Source: JBEKTW01 sp049515655 (GTDB lineage: Bacteria > Bacteroidota > Ignavibacteria > UBA10030 > SZUA-254). From it: DNA of 19,222 nt. Position 1 is the first letter of the stretch. Every line of letters begins with the position of its first letter. This document shows, one piece after another, positions 1 to 6,582 of this stretch. The notes beneath the pieces are model-generated. The model worked only from the letters and a program-made list of their open reading frames with translations. It did no database searches and was not told the origin of the DNA. The stretch lies in NCBI GenBank assembly GCA_049515655.1, contig JBEKTW010000040.1:1-19222 (forward strand), given 5' to 3'. The translations under genes and the position numbers were made by a program.

Positions 1-1
1 T

Positions 2-79
2 GTCGGCGCCATCTCCTACTTCTTGAGTCCCTATGCTGTCACGAAAGTCCGAGAGATTGAACGCTGGAGCATGAGATGA
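2..79 (+). CDS. 3' end of an integron cassette gene (partial)
   Basis: An open frame enters from the left edge and ends at TGA 77-79, giving 25 residues (…SYFLSPYAVTK…ERWSMR). The stop lies 27 bases before the first attC site, much like the spacing of the next two cassette genes to their attC sites (17 and 93 bases). This position argues that it is the tail of the gene in the upstream cassette. The residues SYFLSPYAV could be the end of a membrane segment, but no family can be named from so little. The reading frame is supported only by context, and the true gene extends outside the window. Confidence 0.5.
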   Translation, partial: VGAISYFLSPYAVTKVREIERWSMR

Positions 80-106
80 TATTGTCTCAGAGTTATTTGG
101 CACTTC

Positions 107-236
107 GGCTAACACGCAAAAACACGACATTGGCAATGGCAGAGAATGAAAAGCCTCATTCAATACTTTTGTTCACTGGCGATTGGTCTATGAATAGATT
201 CGCAAAAGCATTGCGTGTTTTTGCGGGACGTTATGT
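107..236 (+). repeat. attC integron recombination site 1
   Basis: Imperfect palindrome of about 130 bp, homologous to the two copies at 889-1014 and 1971-2100. The left end reads GGCTAAC then ACGCAAAAACACGACATTGG; the right end reads GCATTGCGTGTTTTTGCGGG, then ACGTTATGT. The right core GTTATGT (230-236) is the R' box with the predicted strand exchange between G230 and T231. An inner stem pairs CAATACTTTTG (159-169) with CAAAAGCATTG (202-212). The left core pairs with a GTTAGCC start expected for the upstream cassette, which is outside the window. Known of the family: attC sites are recombined as folded single strands by IntI. Confidence 0.82.
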
Positions 237-1008
237 GCCATTTGCAGCTACTCCGTTTGTCGGGACAAGATAATATGGACACTAGGCCGACTGTAAACCG
301 TACGCTGACCTCTCTCGTGCTGGTTGTTCTTCTCATTTGGGGATCGAACCAGATCCTAGCGCAAGATTCCATGTGCTATCGCCAGCGCAACTACGGTTGG
401 TGCGACCTTGGATTGGGTGCTGTTGGCGCGTCCAATTGGGGTGGTTTTGGTGGGACCCTCACCGTATCTCATCTTTCAAATCTCGGCCTCTTCACCGTCC
501 GATTCGTCCGCGCGGACTATTATGGAATTTATCCCGCGATCCCCGTTTACTATCAGTTGGACCACTTGTCTGAATTCGGTGTCCTCTACGGTCGTGCCTT
601 CAACAGAGATTATCTTTTTGCGTCAGCCTCACTCGGAATCGGCGTATCGTCTGCTGAATTCAAGAAGCCACAAGCCTCTGAGAACTTCGTGACGATAGGG
701 TTCCCATTCGAGGCAGGTGTATTCATTATTCCAATCCCGGTTTTAGCCCTCGGGGCTAAGGTCGTCGTGAACGTAAATAACAAATCGACCTTCGCAGGTG
801 GATTCCTTTGCCTGCGCCTCGGCATCTTACGATATGTGAAAATATCCAATGAAGAGTCTATTCTTAAATAGTGAACGCTGCAAACGGCACATAACACGCA
901 AAACAACGACATTGGGATTGTCAACGAACGAAAAGCCTCATTCAACAATTTTGCTCACTTGAATGGCAATTATAAATTCGCAAAATTGTCGCGTTGTTTT
1001 GCGGGACG
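231..1008 (+). mobile_element. Integron gene cassette 1 (778 bp)
   Basis: This unit runs from the first exchange point (after G230) to the next (after G1008) and contains one gene (275-871) plus its attC. It begins TTATGTGCC, and the left outer arm of its own attC reads GGCACATAAC, the exact reverse complement of GTTATGTGCC. That self-match is expected when a circular cassette inserts by cutting inside R'. The gene starts 44 bp into the cassette and there is little other DNA, which is typical cassette economy. No intI or attI is visible, so whether this is a mobile, chromosomal or integrase-less array (CALIN) cannot be told. Confidence 0.78.
275..871 (+). CDS. Predicted exported hypothetical protein, cassette cargo
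   Basis: 198 residues. I chose ATG 275 rather than the in-frame ATG at 215: the 215 start lies inside the attC palindrome, and 275 gives a clean signal peptide (MDTRPTVNRTLTSLVLVVLL…, cleavage likely after ILAQ, about residue 30). The mature part has two early cysteines (CYRQRNYGWC), many Gly and aromatic residues and alternating hydrophobic stretches (FGVLYGRAF, LFASASLGIGV, FVTIGFPFEAGVFIIPIPVLALG). That pattern suits a small outer-membrane or periplasmic beta-rich protein. I do not recognise the family. It has no strong Shine-Dalgarno sequence, and there is no promoter inside the cassette that I can point to, so expression may depend on upstream read-through as in other integron arrays. 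Confidence 0.75.
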   Translation: MDTRPTVNRTLTSLVLVVLLIWGSNQILAQDSMCYRQRNYGWCDLGLGAVGASNWGGFGGTLTVSHLSNLGLFTVRFVRADYYGIYPAIPVYYQLDHLSEFGVLYGRAFNRDYLFASASLGIGVSSAEFKKPQASENFVTIGFPFEAGVFIIPIPVLALGAKVVVNVNNKSTFAGGFLCLRLGILRYVKISNEESILK

Positions 1009-1014
1009 TTATGT
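889..1014 (+). repeat. attC integron recombination site 2
   Basis: 126 bp homolog of the sites at 107 and 1971. The outer cores are ACATAAC (889-895) and GTTATGT (1008-1014), which are exact complements. The next arm, GCAAAACAACGACA, pairs with TGTCGCGTTGTTTTGC opposite, except for two extra bases on one strand, like the extrahelical bases used for strand choice in attC sites. Between the R and L arms are unequal unpaired spacers (AC against GGGAC). An inner stem pairs CAACAATTTTGC with GCAAAATTGTCG. Stem bases differ from the other copies but stay paired, which indicates selection on the fold. Confidence 0.85.
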
Positions 1015-1061
1015 GCAATTTGGTGCTACATTATGAATGAAAGAATTACGCCACGAAGAAT

Positions 1062-1089
1062 CGCTACATCCGTGTAGCGGTTGTTAGGC
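1062..1089 (+). other. Hairpin followed by orphan GTTAGGC core site
   Basis: CGCTACA (1062-1068) and TGTAGCG (1073-1079) form a perfect 7 bp stem with a TCCG loop. Four bases later is GTTAGGC (1083-1089), a perfect match to the integron core GTTRRRY. No matching left core (GCCTAAC) lies upstream within the cassette, so it is not a complete attC. It could be a remnant of an older cassette junction fused into cassette 2, or a chance match. Confidence 0.3.
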
Positions 1090-1130
1090 AATCAAGAAAT
1101 GAATTCACACCCGTAAGGAGATATTTCACA

Positions 1131-1877
1131 ATGGACATTCCAAAGATCTTCAACATCACCGAAAGTGCTCATCGCATCCACAACCCGTTCACACCCGAAA
1201 AACTCGCTACTCTCGGCGCGGCGTTGCGCCTGGAACCAGGGACCCGTGTCCTCGACCTCGGCAGCGGTTCGGGCGAGATGCTGTGCACTTGGGCACGCGA
1301 TTACGGAATCATTGGCACTGGTATCGATATGAGCCAATTGTTCTCCGATCAAGCGAAACGCCGCGCTGAAGAACTCAGTGTTGCCGGCCAAGTCGAGTTC
1401 ATCCACGGCGACGCTGCCGGCTACGTAGCCGCCGAAAAGGTCGGTGTGGCAGCCTGTCTCGGCGCCACGTGGATCGGCGGGGGAGTCGTCGGCACCATCG
1501 AACTTCTGGCGAAAAGCCTCCGCACGGGAGGGATCATCCTCATCGGCGAGCCCTATTGGTTGCAGATACCGCCGACAGAAGACGTTGCCAAGGGTTGCCA
1601 TGCCGGTTCGATATCCGACTTTCTCATGCTTCCAGAATTGCTCGCGTCTTTCGGCAAACTCAACTACGACGTCGTGGAAATGGTTCTGGCAGACCAAAAC
1701 GGCTGGGACAGATATGAGGCGGCCAAGTGGCTCACAATGCGCCGATGGCTCGAAGCGAATCCCGATGACGACTTTGCCAAAGAAGTTCGTGTCCAACTGA
1801 CCTCGGAACCCGGCCGCTACGCCGCGTACACGCGTGAGTACTTGGGCTGGGGGGTATTCGCGCTGATGGCGCGGTGA
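1131..1877 (+). CDS. Class I SAM-dependent methyltransferase, cassette cargo
   Basis: 248 residues. ATG 1131 is preceded by a good Shine-Dalgarno (TAAGGAG, 1114-1120). The Rossmann methyltransferase motif I is VLDLGSGSGE (residues 40-49), the acidic residue after strand beta-2 is in GTGIDMS (Asp66), and VEFIHGDAAGY follows as the adenine-contacting loop. LAKSLRTGGIILIGEP is the post-motif III stretch that closes the AdoMet fold. The family is clear but the methyl acceptor is not; a small molecule is as likely as a macromolecule. It is rich in GC-ending codons and is transcribed in the same direction as cassette 1. It ends 93 bp before its attC, so it is the payload of cassette 2. Confidence 0.88.
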   Translation: MDIPKIFNITESAHRIHNPFTPEKLATLGAALRLEPGTRVLDLGSGSGEMLCTWARDYGIIGTGIDMSQLFSDQAKRRAEELSVAGQVEFIHGDAAGYVAAEKVGVAACLGATWIGGGVVGTIELLAKSLRTGGIILIGEPYWLQIPPTEDVAKGCHAGSISDFLMLPELLASFGKLNYDVVEMVLADQNGWDRYEAAKWLTMRRWLEANPDDDFAKEVRVQLTSEPGRYAAYTREYLGWGVFALMAR

Positions 1878-1970
1878 TGAGAAGGTTTCTGGGTGAATCA
1901 GAAAATGCTTCCGCTAATCCAACGCTCCAGCATAAAACGTGGCGTAATTCCATGACACGCACCAAACTGC

Positions 1971-2100
1971 ACATAACAAGCAAAACAACGACATTGGGAA
2001 TATCAAAGATCGAAAAGCCTCACTCAACAGTTACGCTCACTGCCGATTGGTCAATGAATAAATTCGCAAAACTGTTGCGCGTTTTTGCGGGACGTTAGGT
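1971..2100 (+). repeat. attC integron recombination site 3 (last in array)
   Basis: 130 bp. The left core is ACATAAC (1971-1977), followed by AAGCAAAACAACGACATTGG. The right arm is GCGCGTTTTTGCGGGACGTT, ending in the core GTTAGGT (2094-2100), which fits GTTRRRY perfectly. The inner stem CAACAGTTACGC pairs with GCAAAACTGTTG. The right core no longer complements the left core. This is expected, because the six bases after the exchange point belong to the next unit. No further attC follows, so this is probably the distal end of the array. Confidence 0.82.
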
Positions 2101-2346
2101 AAACGTTACACCGCTTCAGAAAGCAGAAAAGGAAGGAGAGAATACGTTTCTATTCTCTGACCCCCTTAAGATCATACGATTCGGGCAGGCAGAGGAGAAA
2201 CGCATACAAACATTGGAAAGGTAATAATATTGTATTCGTCCAACGGTTTCGGCATACTACTTTACCGCCGTGACATTTGCGACAGTATTTAAAATTGATT
2301 ATTTTGAGCTATTCCTAATTTCCGTAGGTCAATCGTTCCGGACCGG
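2095..2346. other. Array end and region upstream of the sensor kinase
   Basis: These 252 bp contain no convincing gene. They start with the six bases donated to the last attC (TTAGGT). The stretch from about 2220 is AT-rich, with a candidate regulatory 12-mer at 2318-2329. I see no full TTGACA/TATAAT pair with proper spacing here. Confidence 0.5.
2318..2329 (-). promoter_or_regulatory. 12 bp element shared with the amt upstream region
   Basis: ATTTCCGTAGGT on the + strand is the exact reverse complement of ACCTACGGAAAT at 5169-5180, upstream of amt. It lies only 17 bp before the kinase start codon. The core GTAGGT resembles the NarL-family heptamer (TACYYMT) on the other strand. An operator for the adjacent NarL-type regulator is inferred, most simply an autoregulatory site. 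Confidence 0.4.
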
Positions 2347-4404
2347 ATGAAAAGAAAACCCATCGCTCAGCATTCTCTGACTTTAAAAACGAAGCTCCAG
2401 CTTTCCTTCTTGCTTATCGGATTACTCTCGATCAGCGTTACCGGCTGGCAAACGTTCGAGACCGCCCGCGACGCGTTGGAAACCCTTACCTCCGACCGTC
2501 TTACATCGCTGCGGGAGATGAAGAAAAGGCAAATCGAATCACACTTCGAGCAGATCAGAAATCAGGTCATAACGTTTTCGGAAGACCGGATGATTATCGA
2601 AGCGACGAGGAAATTTATCCCGGCGTTTCGACAGATCGTGGGAAATCATACCCTGGACGGCAATCCCGGCAAATTTTTATCCCTCACTTCGAAACAAACT
2701 GCACGTTCCGAGTATTTTCGCATTCATTCGTACTACCATCCCATCCTGCAGAACTTTCTGCGGCGTTTTGGATACGAAGATATTCTCATTGTAGATGCCA
2801 AAACGGGGAACATTGTTTATTCAGTCATCAAAAAATCCGACTTCGCGACCAGCCTTCTCAGCGGACCGTATCGGGAGACGAATATTGCCAAGGTGTTTAG
2901 CGACGCTCAACAAGCGCCCGAGCCGAGCTTTGCCAGAATCGCTGATTTCGCCCCCTACGCGCCGTCCGGCAATGTCCCAGCATCATTCATTGCGTCTCCG
3001 ATCTTCGACGGCAAGAACAAAATCGGGGTACTCCTTTTCCAGATGTCCATAAAGCTCATTAACCAGGTAATGACCTCCAATAATCATTGGAGGGATGAGG
3101 GACTGGGAGAAACCGGGGAAACGTATATTGTGGGCGCAGATTACAAAATGCGGACCGATTCCCGTTTTTTTATCCAGGAACCGGATGAATACTTCCGGCG
3201 ACTACTCAAAACCGGTACCGACAGCAGCATCATTCGTCAGATTAAGCTGCAGGCGACATCGATTTTGCTCCAGGAAGTTCACACATCCGCTACGATCGAT
3301 GCGCTCAAGGGGAAAACTGACACAAGAATTATCAACGACTACCGGGGCATCCCGGTGCTAAGCTCCTACACGCCCCTCAATATACCCGGAGTGCAGTGGG
3401 TCATCCTCGCAGAGATCGACACCAGCGAAGCGTTCAGCTCTGTCCATCTGCTCCGGGAGCGCCTGATACTTTTGGGTCTTGCCATTCTTTTTGTCTCTGC
3501 GGTCGTCGGCGTTGTGATCACACGCACCATCTCAAAACCAATTCTCTCCCTGGCCAGGGCGACAGAGAAGTTCGGGAAGGGAGATCTCTCCCATCGGGCG
3601 AGCCCTGAATCCGACGATGAGATCGGCCTCCTCGCGGAAACATTCAATCGAATGGCCGAAAACACTATGCAGAACACCGCGCAGCTTCAGCGCGAGATCA
3701 TCGAGCGCAGACGCGCGGAAAACCAAGTCACAACATCGCACGAGCGACTGCGAAACCTCTCCGCCCACTTACAGACGGTAAGAGAAGAGGAACGAAAAGG
3801 TATCGCACGAGAAATCCACGACGAGCTCGGGCAAGCCCTTACGACGCTCAAGTTGAATCTCGTCTTGCTCAAGGATGATGCGGGGTTTTCTAATCCACGA
3901 ATCGGTGGAAAGATCTCGTCGATGGTTGACCTGATAGATGCCACGATCAAATCCGTCAAACGAATGATAACCGCATTGCGCCCTCGCCTGCTCGACGACC
4001 TCGGCCTTTCTGCTGCCATCGAATGGCAATCCGGTGAATTCCAGCAACGAACTGGGATCGCGTGCAACGTCTCCATCTACCCGGAGAACATCAAAGTCGA
4101 CCCGGAACGCTCAACCGCGATCTTCCGCATATTACAGGAAACGCTGACCAACGTTGCCCGCCATTCGAATGCAACCAGTGTCGACGTCAGCCTGACGCAA
4201 AACGACGGAGAGCTGGAACTCCTTGTAAGCGATAACGGCAAGGGAATTACCAACGATCAAGTGAACGACTCGAAATCTTTCGGATTGATCGGGATTCGGG
4301 AGCGCGCGTACTATTGGGGCGGAAATGTCGAGATCAGGGGATCTCAGGGTCGTGGAACAGTAATTGTCGTGCGCTTTCCGTTACGATCGGAGGTTTTCCA
4401 ATGA
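2347..4404 (+). CDS. Membrane sensor histidine kinase, NarL/DegS-type (HisKA_3)
   Basis: 685 residues. TM1 is at about 19-37, followed by an extracytoplasmic sensor of about 330 residues that looks Cache-like (it begins with the EMKKRQIESHFEQIRNQ helix seen in Cache sensors). TM2 is at 373-392, then a HAMP linker with the usual P of SKPI and the DEIGLLAETFNRM signature. After a coiled coil comes the HisKA_3 dimerisation helix with phospho-acceptor His491 (REIHDELGQALT). The HATPase domain has an N box at ETLTNVARHS (Asn602), a G1 box DNGKG (from 629) and a GLIGIRERA segment (from 646). All key residues are present, so it should be active. The ligand is unknown. It overlaps the regulator gene by 4 bp (ATGA), so the two form one operon. 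Shine-Dalgarno is weak; the start is chosen because it gives a short cytoplasmic N-terminus before TM1. Confidence 0.93.
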   Translation: MKRKPIAQHSLTLKTKLQLSFLLIGLLSISVTGWQTFETARDALETLTSDRLTSLREMKKRQIESHFEQIRNQVITFSEDRMIIEATRKFIPAFRQIVGNHTLDGNPGKFLSLTSKQTARSEYFRIHSYYHPILQNFLRRFGYEDILIVDAKTGNIVYSVIKKSDFATSLLSGPYRETNIAKVFSDAQQAPEPSFARIADFAPYAPSGNVPASFIASPIFDGKNKIGVLLFQMSIKLINQVMTSNNHWRDEGLGETGETYIVGADYKMRTDSRFFIQEPDEYFRRLLKTGTDSSIIRQIKLQATSILLQEVHTSATIDALKGKTDTRIINDYRGIPVLSSYTPLNIPGVQWVILAEIDTSEAFSSVHLLRERLILLGLAILFVSAVVGVVITRTISKPILSLARATEKFGKGDLSHRASPESDDEIGLLAETFNRMAENTMQNTAQLQREIIERRRAENQVTTSHERLRNLSAHLQTVREEERKGIAREIHDELGQALTTLKLNLVLLKDDAGFSNPRIGGKISSMVDLIDATIKSVKRMITALRPRLLDDLGLSAAIEWQSGEFQQRTGIACNVSIYPENIKVDPERSTAIFRILQETLTNVARHSNATSVDVSLTQNDGELELLVSDNGKGITNDQVNDSKSFGLIGIRERAYYWGGNVEIRGSQGRGTVIVVRFPLRSEVFQ

Positions 4405-5033
4405 TTCGGATTCTTATCGTCGATGACCATGTGATGTTCCGCGAAGGATTGAAACAGATCTTGGCCAAGCACAGGGATATGAACATCGTCGGTGAAGTGG
4501 GCAATGGCACTGATGCGCTTCAGAGCCTCCGCAGCGATGAGTACGATGTTGTGGTGTTGGATATTTCGATGCCGGGCCAGAGCGGATGGGACATCCTCAA
4601 CGAAATAAAACTTGAAAAACCCGGACTTCCCGTTCTCATCCTCAGCATGCACCCCGAGGACCAGTATGCCATCCGAATGCTGAAGGCGGGCGCTTCGGGT
4701 TACATTTCCAAGGAAAGTGTGCCCGAAGAGTTGATTCTGGCGATAAGAAAAGTCGCCTCCGGCGGAAAGTACGTAAGTCCGGCCCTCGCCGAAAAAATAG
4801 CCTACGCATTGGATTCACACGCCGATAAGCTGCCCCACCAACTGCTGTCAAACCGGGAATTTCAGGTGATGAGTATGCTCGCTTCGGGAAAATCACTCAA
4901 AGAAATCGCCGAAGAGCTTTCTCTCAGCGAAAAGACCATCACGACGTACCGCGCGCGCATCCTCGAAAAGTTGAATCTTCGTAATAACGTCGAACTCACG
5001 CACTACGTCATCGAAAACAAGCTCCTCCCCTGA
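4401..5033 (+). CDS. NarL/FixJ-family response regulator
   Basis: 210 residues, from ATG 4401 overlapping the kinase stop and with CGGAGG 8 bp upstream; the longer frame from 4314 would sit inside the kinase gene. The receiver domain (about 3-118) has the acidic pair Asp8-Asp9, phospho-acceptor Asp54 (VVLDISMPG), Ser82 and Lys104 (YISKE). A linker leads to a LuxR-type helix-turn-helix at about 147-206 (LSNREFQVMSMLASGKSLKE, then SEKTITTYRARILEKL). It is the cognate partner of the preceding kinase. The 12-mer shared by the upstream regions of the kinase and amt makes these promoters the best candidate targets; that link is inferred. Confidence 0.95.
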   Translation: MIRILIVDDHVMFREGLKQILAKHRDMNIVGEVGNGTDALQSLRSDEYDVVVLDISMPGQSGWDILNEIKLEKPGLPVLILSMHPEDQYAIRMLKAGASGYISKESVPEELILAIRKVASGGKYVSPALAEKIAYALDSHADKLPHQLLSNREFQVMSMLASGKSLKEIAEELSLSEKTITTYRARILEKLNLRNNVELTHYVIENKLLP

Positions 5034-5043
5034 GCCGCTCCCA

Positions 5044-5101
5044 CTCCCTCCTTCTCCTCTTCTCCCTTTTTCTTTTTCCCCCTTCTTCTCTCCTCCTTTT
5101 C
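5044..5101 (+). other. 58-base uninterrupted polypyrimidine tract
   Basis: Every base from 5044 to 5101 is C or T, with blocks such as CTCCTTCTCCTCTTCTCCC, CTTTTTCTTTTTCCCCC and TTCTTCTCTCCTCC giving rough mirror symmetry. It begins 11 bases after the response-regulator stop. A C-rich, G-free RNA directly after a gene would suit Rho loading (rut-like). Mirror-symmetric pyrimidine runs can also form intramolecular triplexes. Both roles are inference. Confidence 0.55.
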
Positions 5102-5134
5102 ACCATTTGTCTCCTACCGCATTTTATGGATCCC

Positions 5135-5180
5135 TGTAGGGGATTACCTACAAAGATAATCTAAGAATACCTACGGAAAT
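5135..5180. promoter_or_regulatory. Probable response-regulator binding sites upstream of amt
   Basis: TGTAGG (5135-5140) and CCTACA (5147-5152) form an inverted repeat with a 6 bp gap. TACCTACAAAGATA (5146-5159) and TACCTACGGAAATA (5168-5181) are direct near-copies 22 bp apart, about two helical turns. The second contains the 12-mer also found before the kinase gene (2318-2329). TACCTAC matches the NarL heptamer consensus TACYYMT at six of seven positions. Binding by the regulator at 4401-5033 is inferred from these facts and from proximity. Confidence 0.5.
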
Positions 5181-5343
5181 ATCAGGATTTGAGGACTATT
5201 TTCCGACGAGGATTTAAGGTACAATACCATCCAACTTATGTACCTCAGCTTCATTGCTCATGTGACCTTCGAGACATCGAAGAGTGAAGAACAAAGCGGC
5301 CGAGTGTTCTTTTCATCTCACCCACAATAAAAGGAATGGTAAT

Positions 5344-6582
5344 ATGAACTTCGATACTGGCAATACCGGCTTCATGCTTGTTGCGACAAGCCTGGTCATG
5401 CTTATGACCCCAGGGTTGGCATTTTTCTATGGCGGGTTAGTAGGAAGAAAAAACGTCCTAGGCATCATGATCCAGAGCTTCGTTTCCATGGGAGTGACGA
5501 CGGTGCTTTGGTACTTGGTCGGTTACTCACTGTGCTTCAGCGGCGGTGAAGGCGGCATCATCGGAGATTTTCGTTATGCTTTCCTGGGCGGAGTCAACCT
5601 CAAGACGGCATTCACGGGGTCCAACAGCATCCCGCTGTGGGTCTTCATGGCATACCAGATGATGTTCGCTCAGATAACTCCGGCGCTCATCACCGGTGCA
5701 TTCAGCAATAGAGTAAAATTCGGGCCTTACCTCGCGTTCCTCGTCTTCTGGCTTCTCTTCATGTACTTTCCCGTGGCGCACATGATTTGGGGTGGCGGCT
5801 TGCTCGCAAAATGGGGTGTGCTTGACTTCGCAGGCGGCATTGTTGTTCATGCCATTGCCGGATTTTCCGCTCTGGCGGCTGTTTTCTTCATCGGAAAGCG
5901 ACGCGTCCAGGATCGCGGGCCCCACAGTATTCCGCTGGTCGCGCTTGGTACCGGTCTGCTTTGGTTCGGATGGTACGGATTTAACGCCGGCAGTGAGCTT
6001 CGTGTCGATGCGATCACCGCTCTCGCATTCCTCAATACGGATGTCGCTGCATCGTTTGCGGCTATCACCTGGTTGGTCATGGCATGGATCTTCGAGAAGA
6101 AACCGAAATTCGTCGGCCTATTGACCGGTTCGATTGCCGGTCTTGCTGCGGTGACACCGGCGGCCGGATATGTTTCAACAACCAGCGCGGTCATCATCGG
6201 CATTGTGGCAAGTATCGTTTGTTATTTCGCCATCTCCCTCAAGAACAAACTCCAATGGGATGATGCTCTCGACGTCTGGGGAGTTCATGGAGTCGGCGGA
6301 TTTCTCGGCGTCGTGGCTTTGGGGATTTTCGCTGATCTCTCGATGAATCCTTCCGGTTCCAACGGCTTACTCCTCGGAGATGGTCTTTTCTTCATCAAGG
6401 AGGTCGTTGCCGTAGCTTGCGCAGCTCTCTACTCATTTGTATTTACCTACGTCATGCTCTGGATCATCGACAAAGTTACCCCGGTGCGGGTGAGCCCTGA
6501 AGAAGAAGAGGCGGGCCTCGACGAATCGCTACACGGCGAGCACGCCTATCTCGGCGAAGGAAAAGAAACCTATGCGCTGTGA
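5344..6582 (+). CDS. amt: Ammonium transporter, Amt/Mep/Rh family
   Basis: 412 residues from ATG 5344, which has AAAAGGAA about 8 bp upstream; the in-frame GTG at 5284 would add 20 polar residues and is less likely. It forms about 11 membrane helices, starting with FMLVATSLVMLMTPGLAFFY and GGLVGRKNVL. Family hallmarks are AQITPALITGAFSNRVKF, the pore twin histidines His169 (IVVHAIAG) and His315 (WGVHGVGGFLG), and WFGWYGFNAGSELRVD. The C-terminal tail (after about 383) is acidic and short, where a PII protein would bind, but no glnK/glnB gene adjoins it. Role: uptake of ammonium across the inner membrane. The stop overlaps the porin start, so the two genes should be co-translated. Confidence 0.97.
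   Translation: MNFDTGNTGFMLVATSLVMLMTPGLAFFYGGLVGRKNVLGIMIQSFVSMGVTTVLWYLVGYSLCFSGGEGGIIGDFRYAFLGGVNLKTAFTGSNSIPLWVFMAYQMMFAQITPALITGAFSNRVKFGPYLAFLVFWLLFMYFPVAHMIWGGGLLAKWGVLDFAGGIVVHAIAGFSALAAVFFIGKRRVQDRGPHSIPLVALGTGLLWFGWYGFNAGSELRVDAITALAFLNTDVAASFAAITWLVMAWIFEKKPKFVGLLTGSIAGLAAVTPAAGYVSTTSAVIIGIVASIVCYFAISLKNKLQWDDALDVWGVHGVGGFLGVVALGIFADLSMNPSGSNGLLLGDGLFFIKEVVAVACAALYSFVFTYVMLWIIDKVTPVRVSPEEEEAGLDESLHGEHAYLGEGKETYAL

Larger units (their letters stand above)
1009..2094 (+). mobile_element. Integron gene cassette 2 (1086 bp)
   Basis: Runs from T1009 to G2094 and carries the methyltransferase gene at 1131-1877 plus its attC. The cassette starts TTATGTGCA and its attC left arm reads TGCACATAAC, the reverse complement of GTTATGTGCA, so the cassette ends belong together. 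About 120 bp precede the gene, more than in cassette 1. That leader holds a small hairpin and an orphan core site (1062-1089), possibly left from an earlier fused cassette. The distal junction GTTAGGT (2094-2100) differs from GTTATGT, so the sequence after 2094 comes from a different unit or from the chromosome. Confidence 0.78.
5034..5343. other. Intergenic region upstream of amt
   Basis: These 310 bp have no gene. In order they hold a 58-base pure pyrimidine run (5044-5101), a cluster of TACCTAC-type half-sites (5135-5180), and an AT-rich stretch with a weak -10-like TACAAT (5220-5225) that has no good -35. The amt Shine-Dalgarno AAAAGGAA (5329-5336) closes the region. There is no classic hairpin/U-tract terminator after the response regulator gene. 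Confidence 0.6.

Noticed and set aside
107..2100. CRISPR array or simple tandem repeat
   Set aside because: The three repeats are ~128 bp palindromes spaced by ~650-960 bp of coding DNA, which fits attC sites and not a CRISPR or tandem repeat.
5284..5343. GTG start 20 codons upstream of amt
   Set aside because: The extension is polar and lacks a ribosome site, while ATG 5344 has AAAAGGAA at good distance and begins the first membrane helix region.
5034..5343. Sigma-54 promoter for amt
   Set aside because: Amt genes are often under sigma-54, so I looked for GG-N10-GC with TGGCAC-TTGC context; no acceptable match was found.
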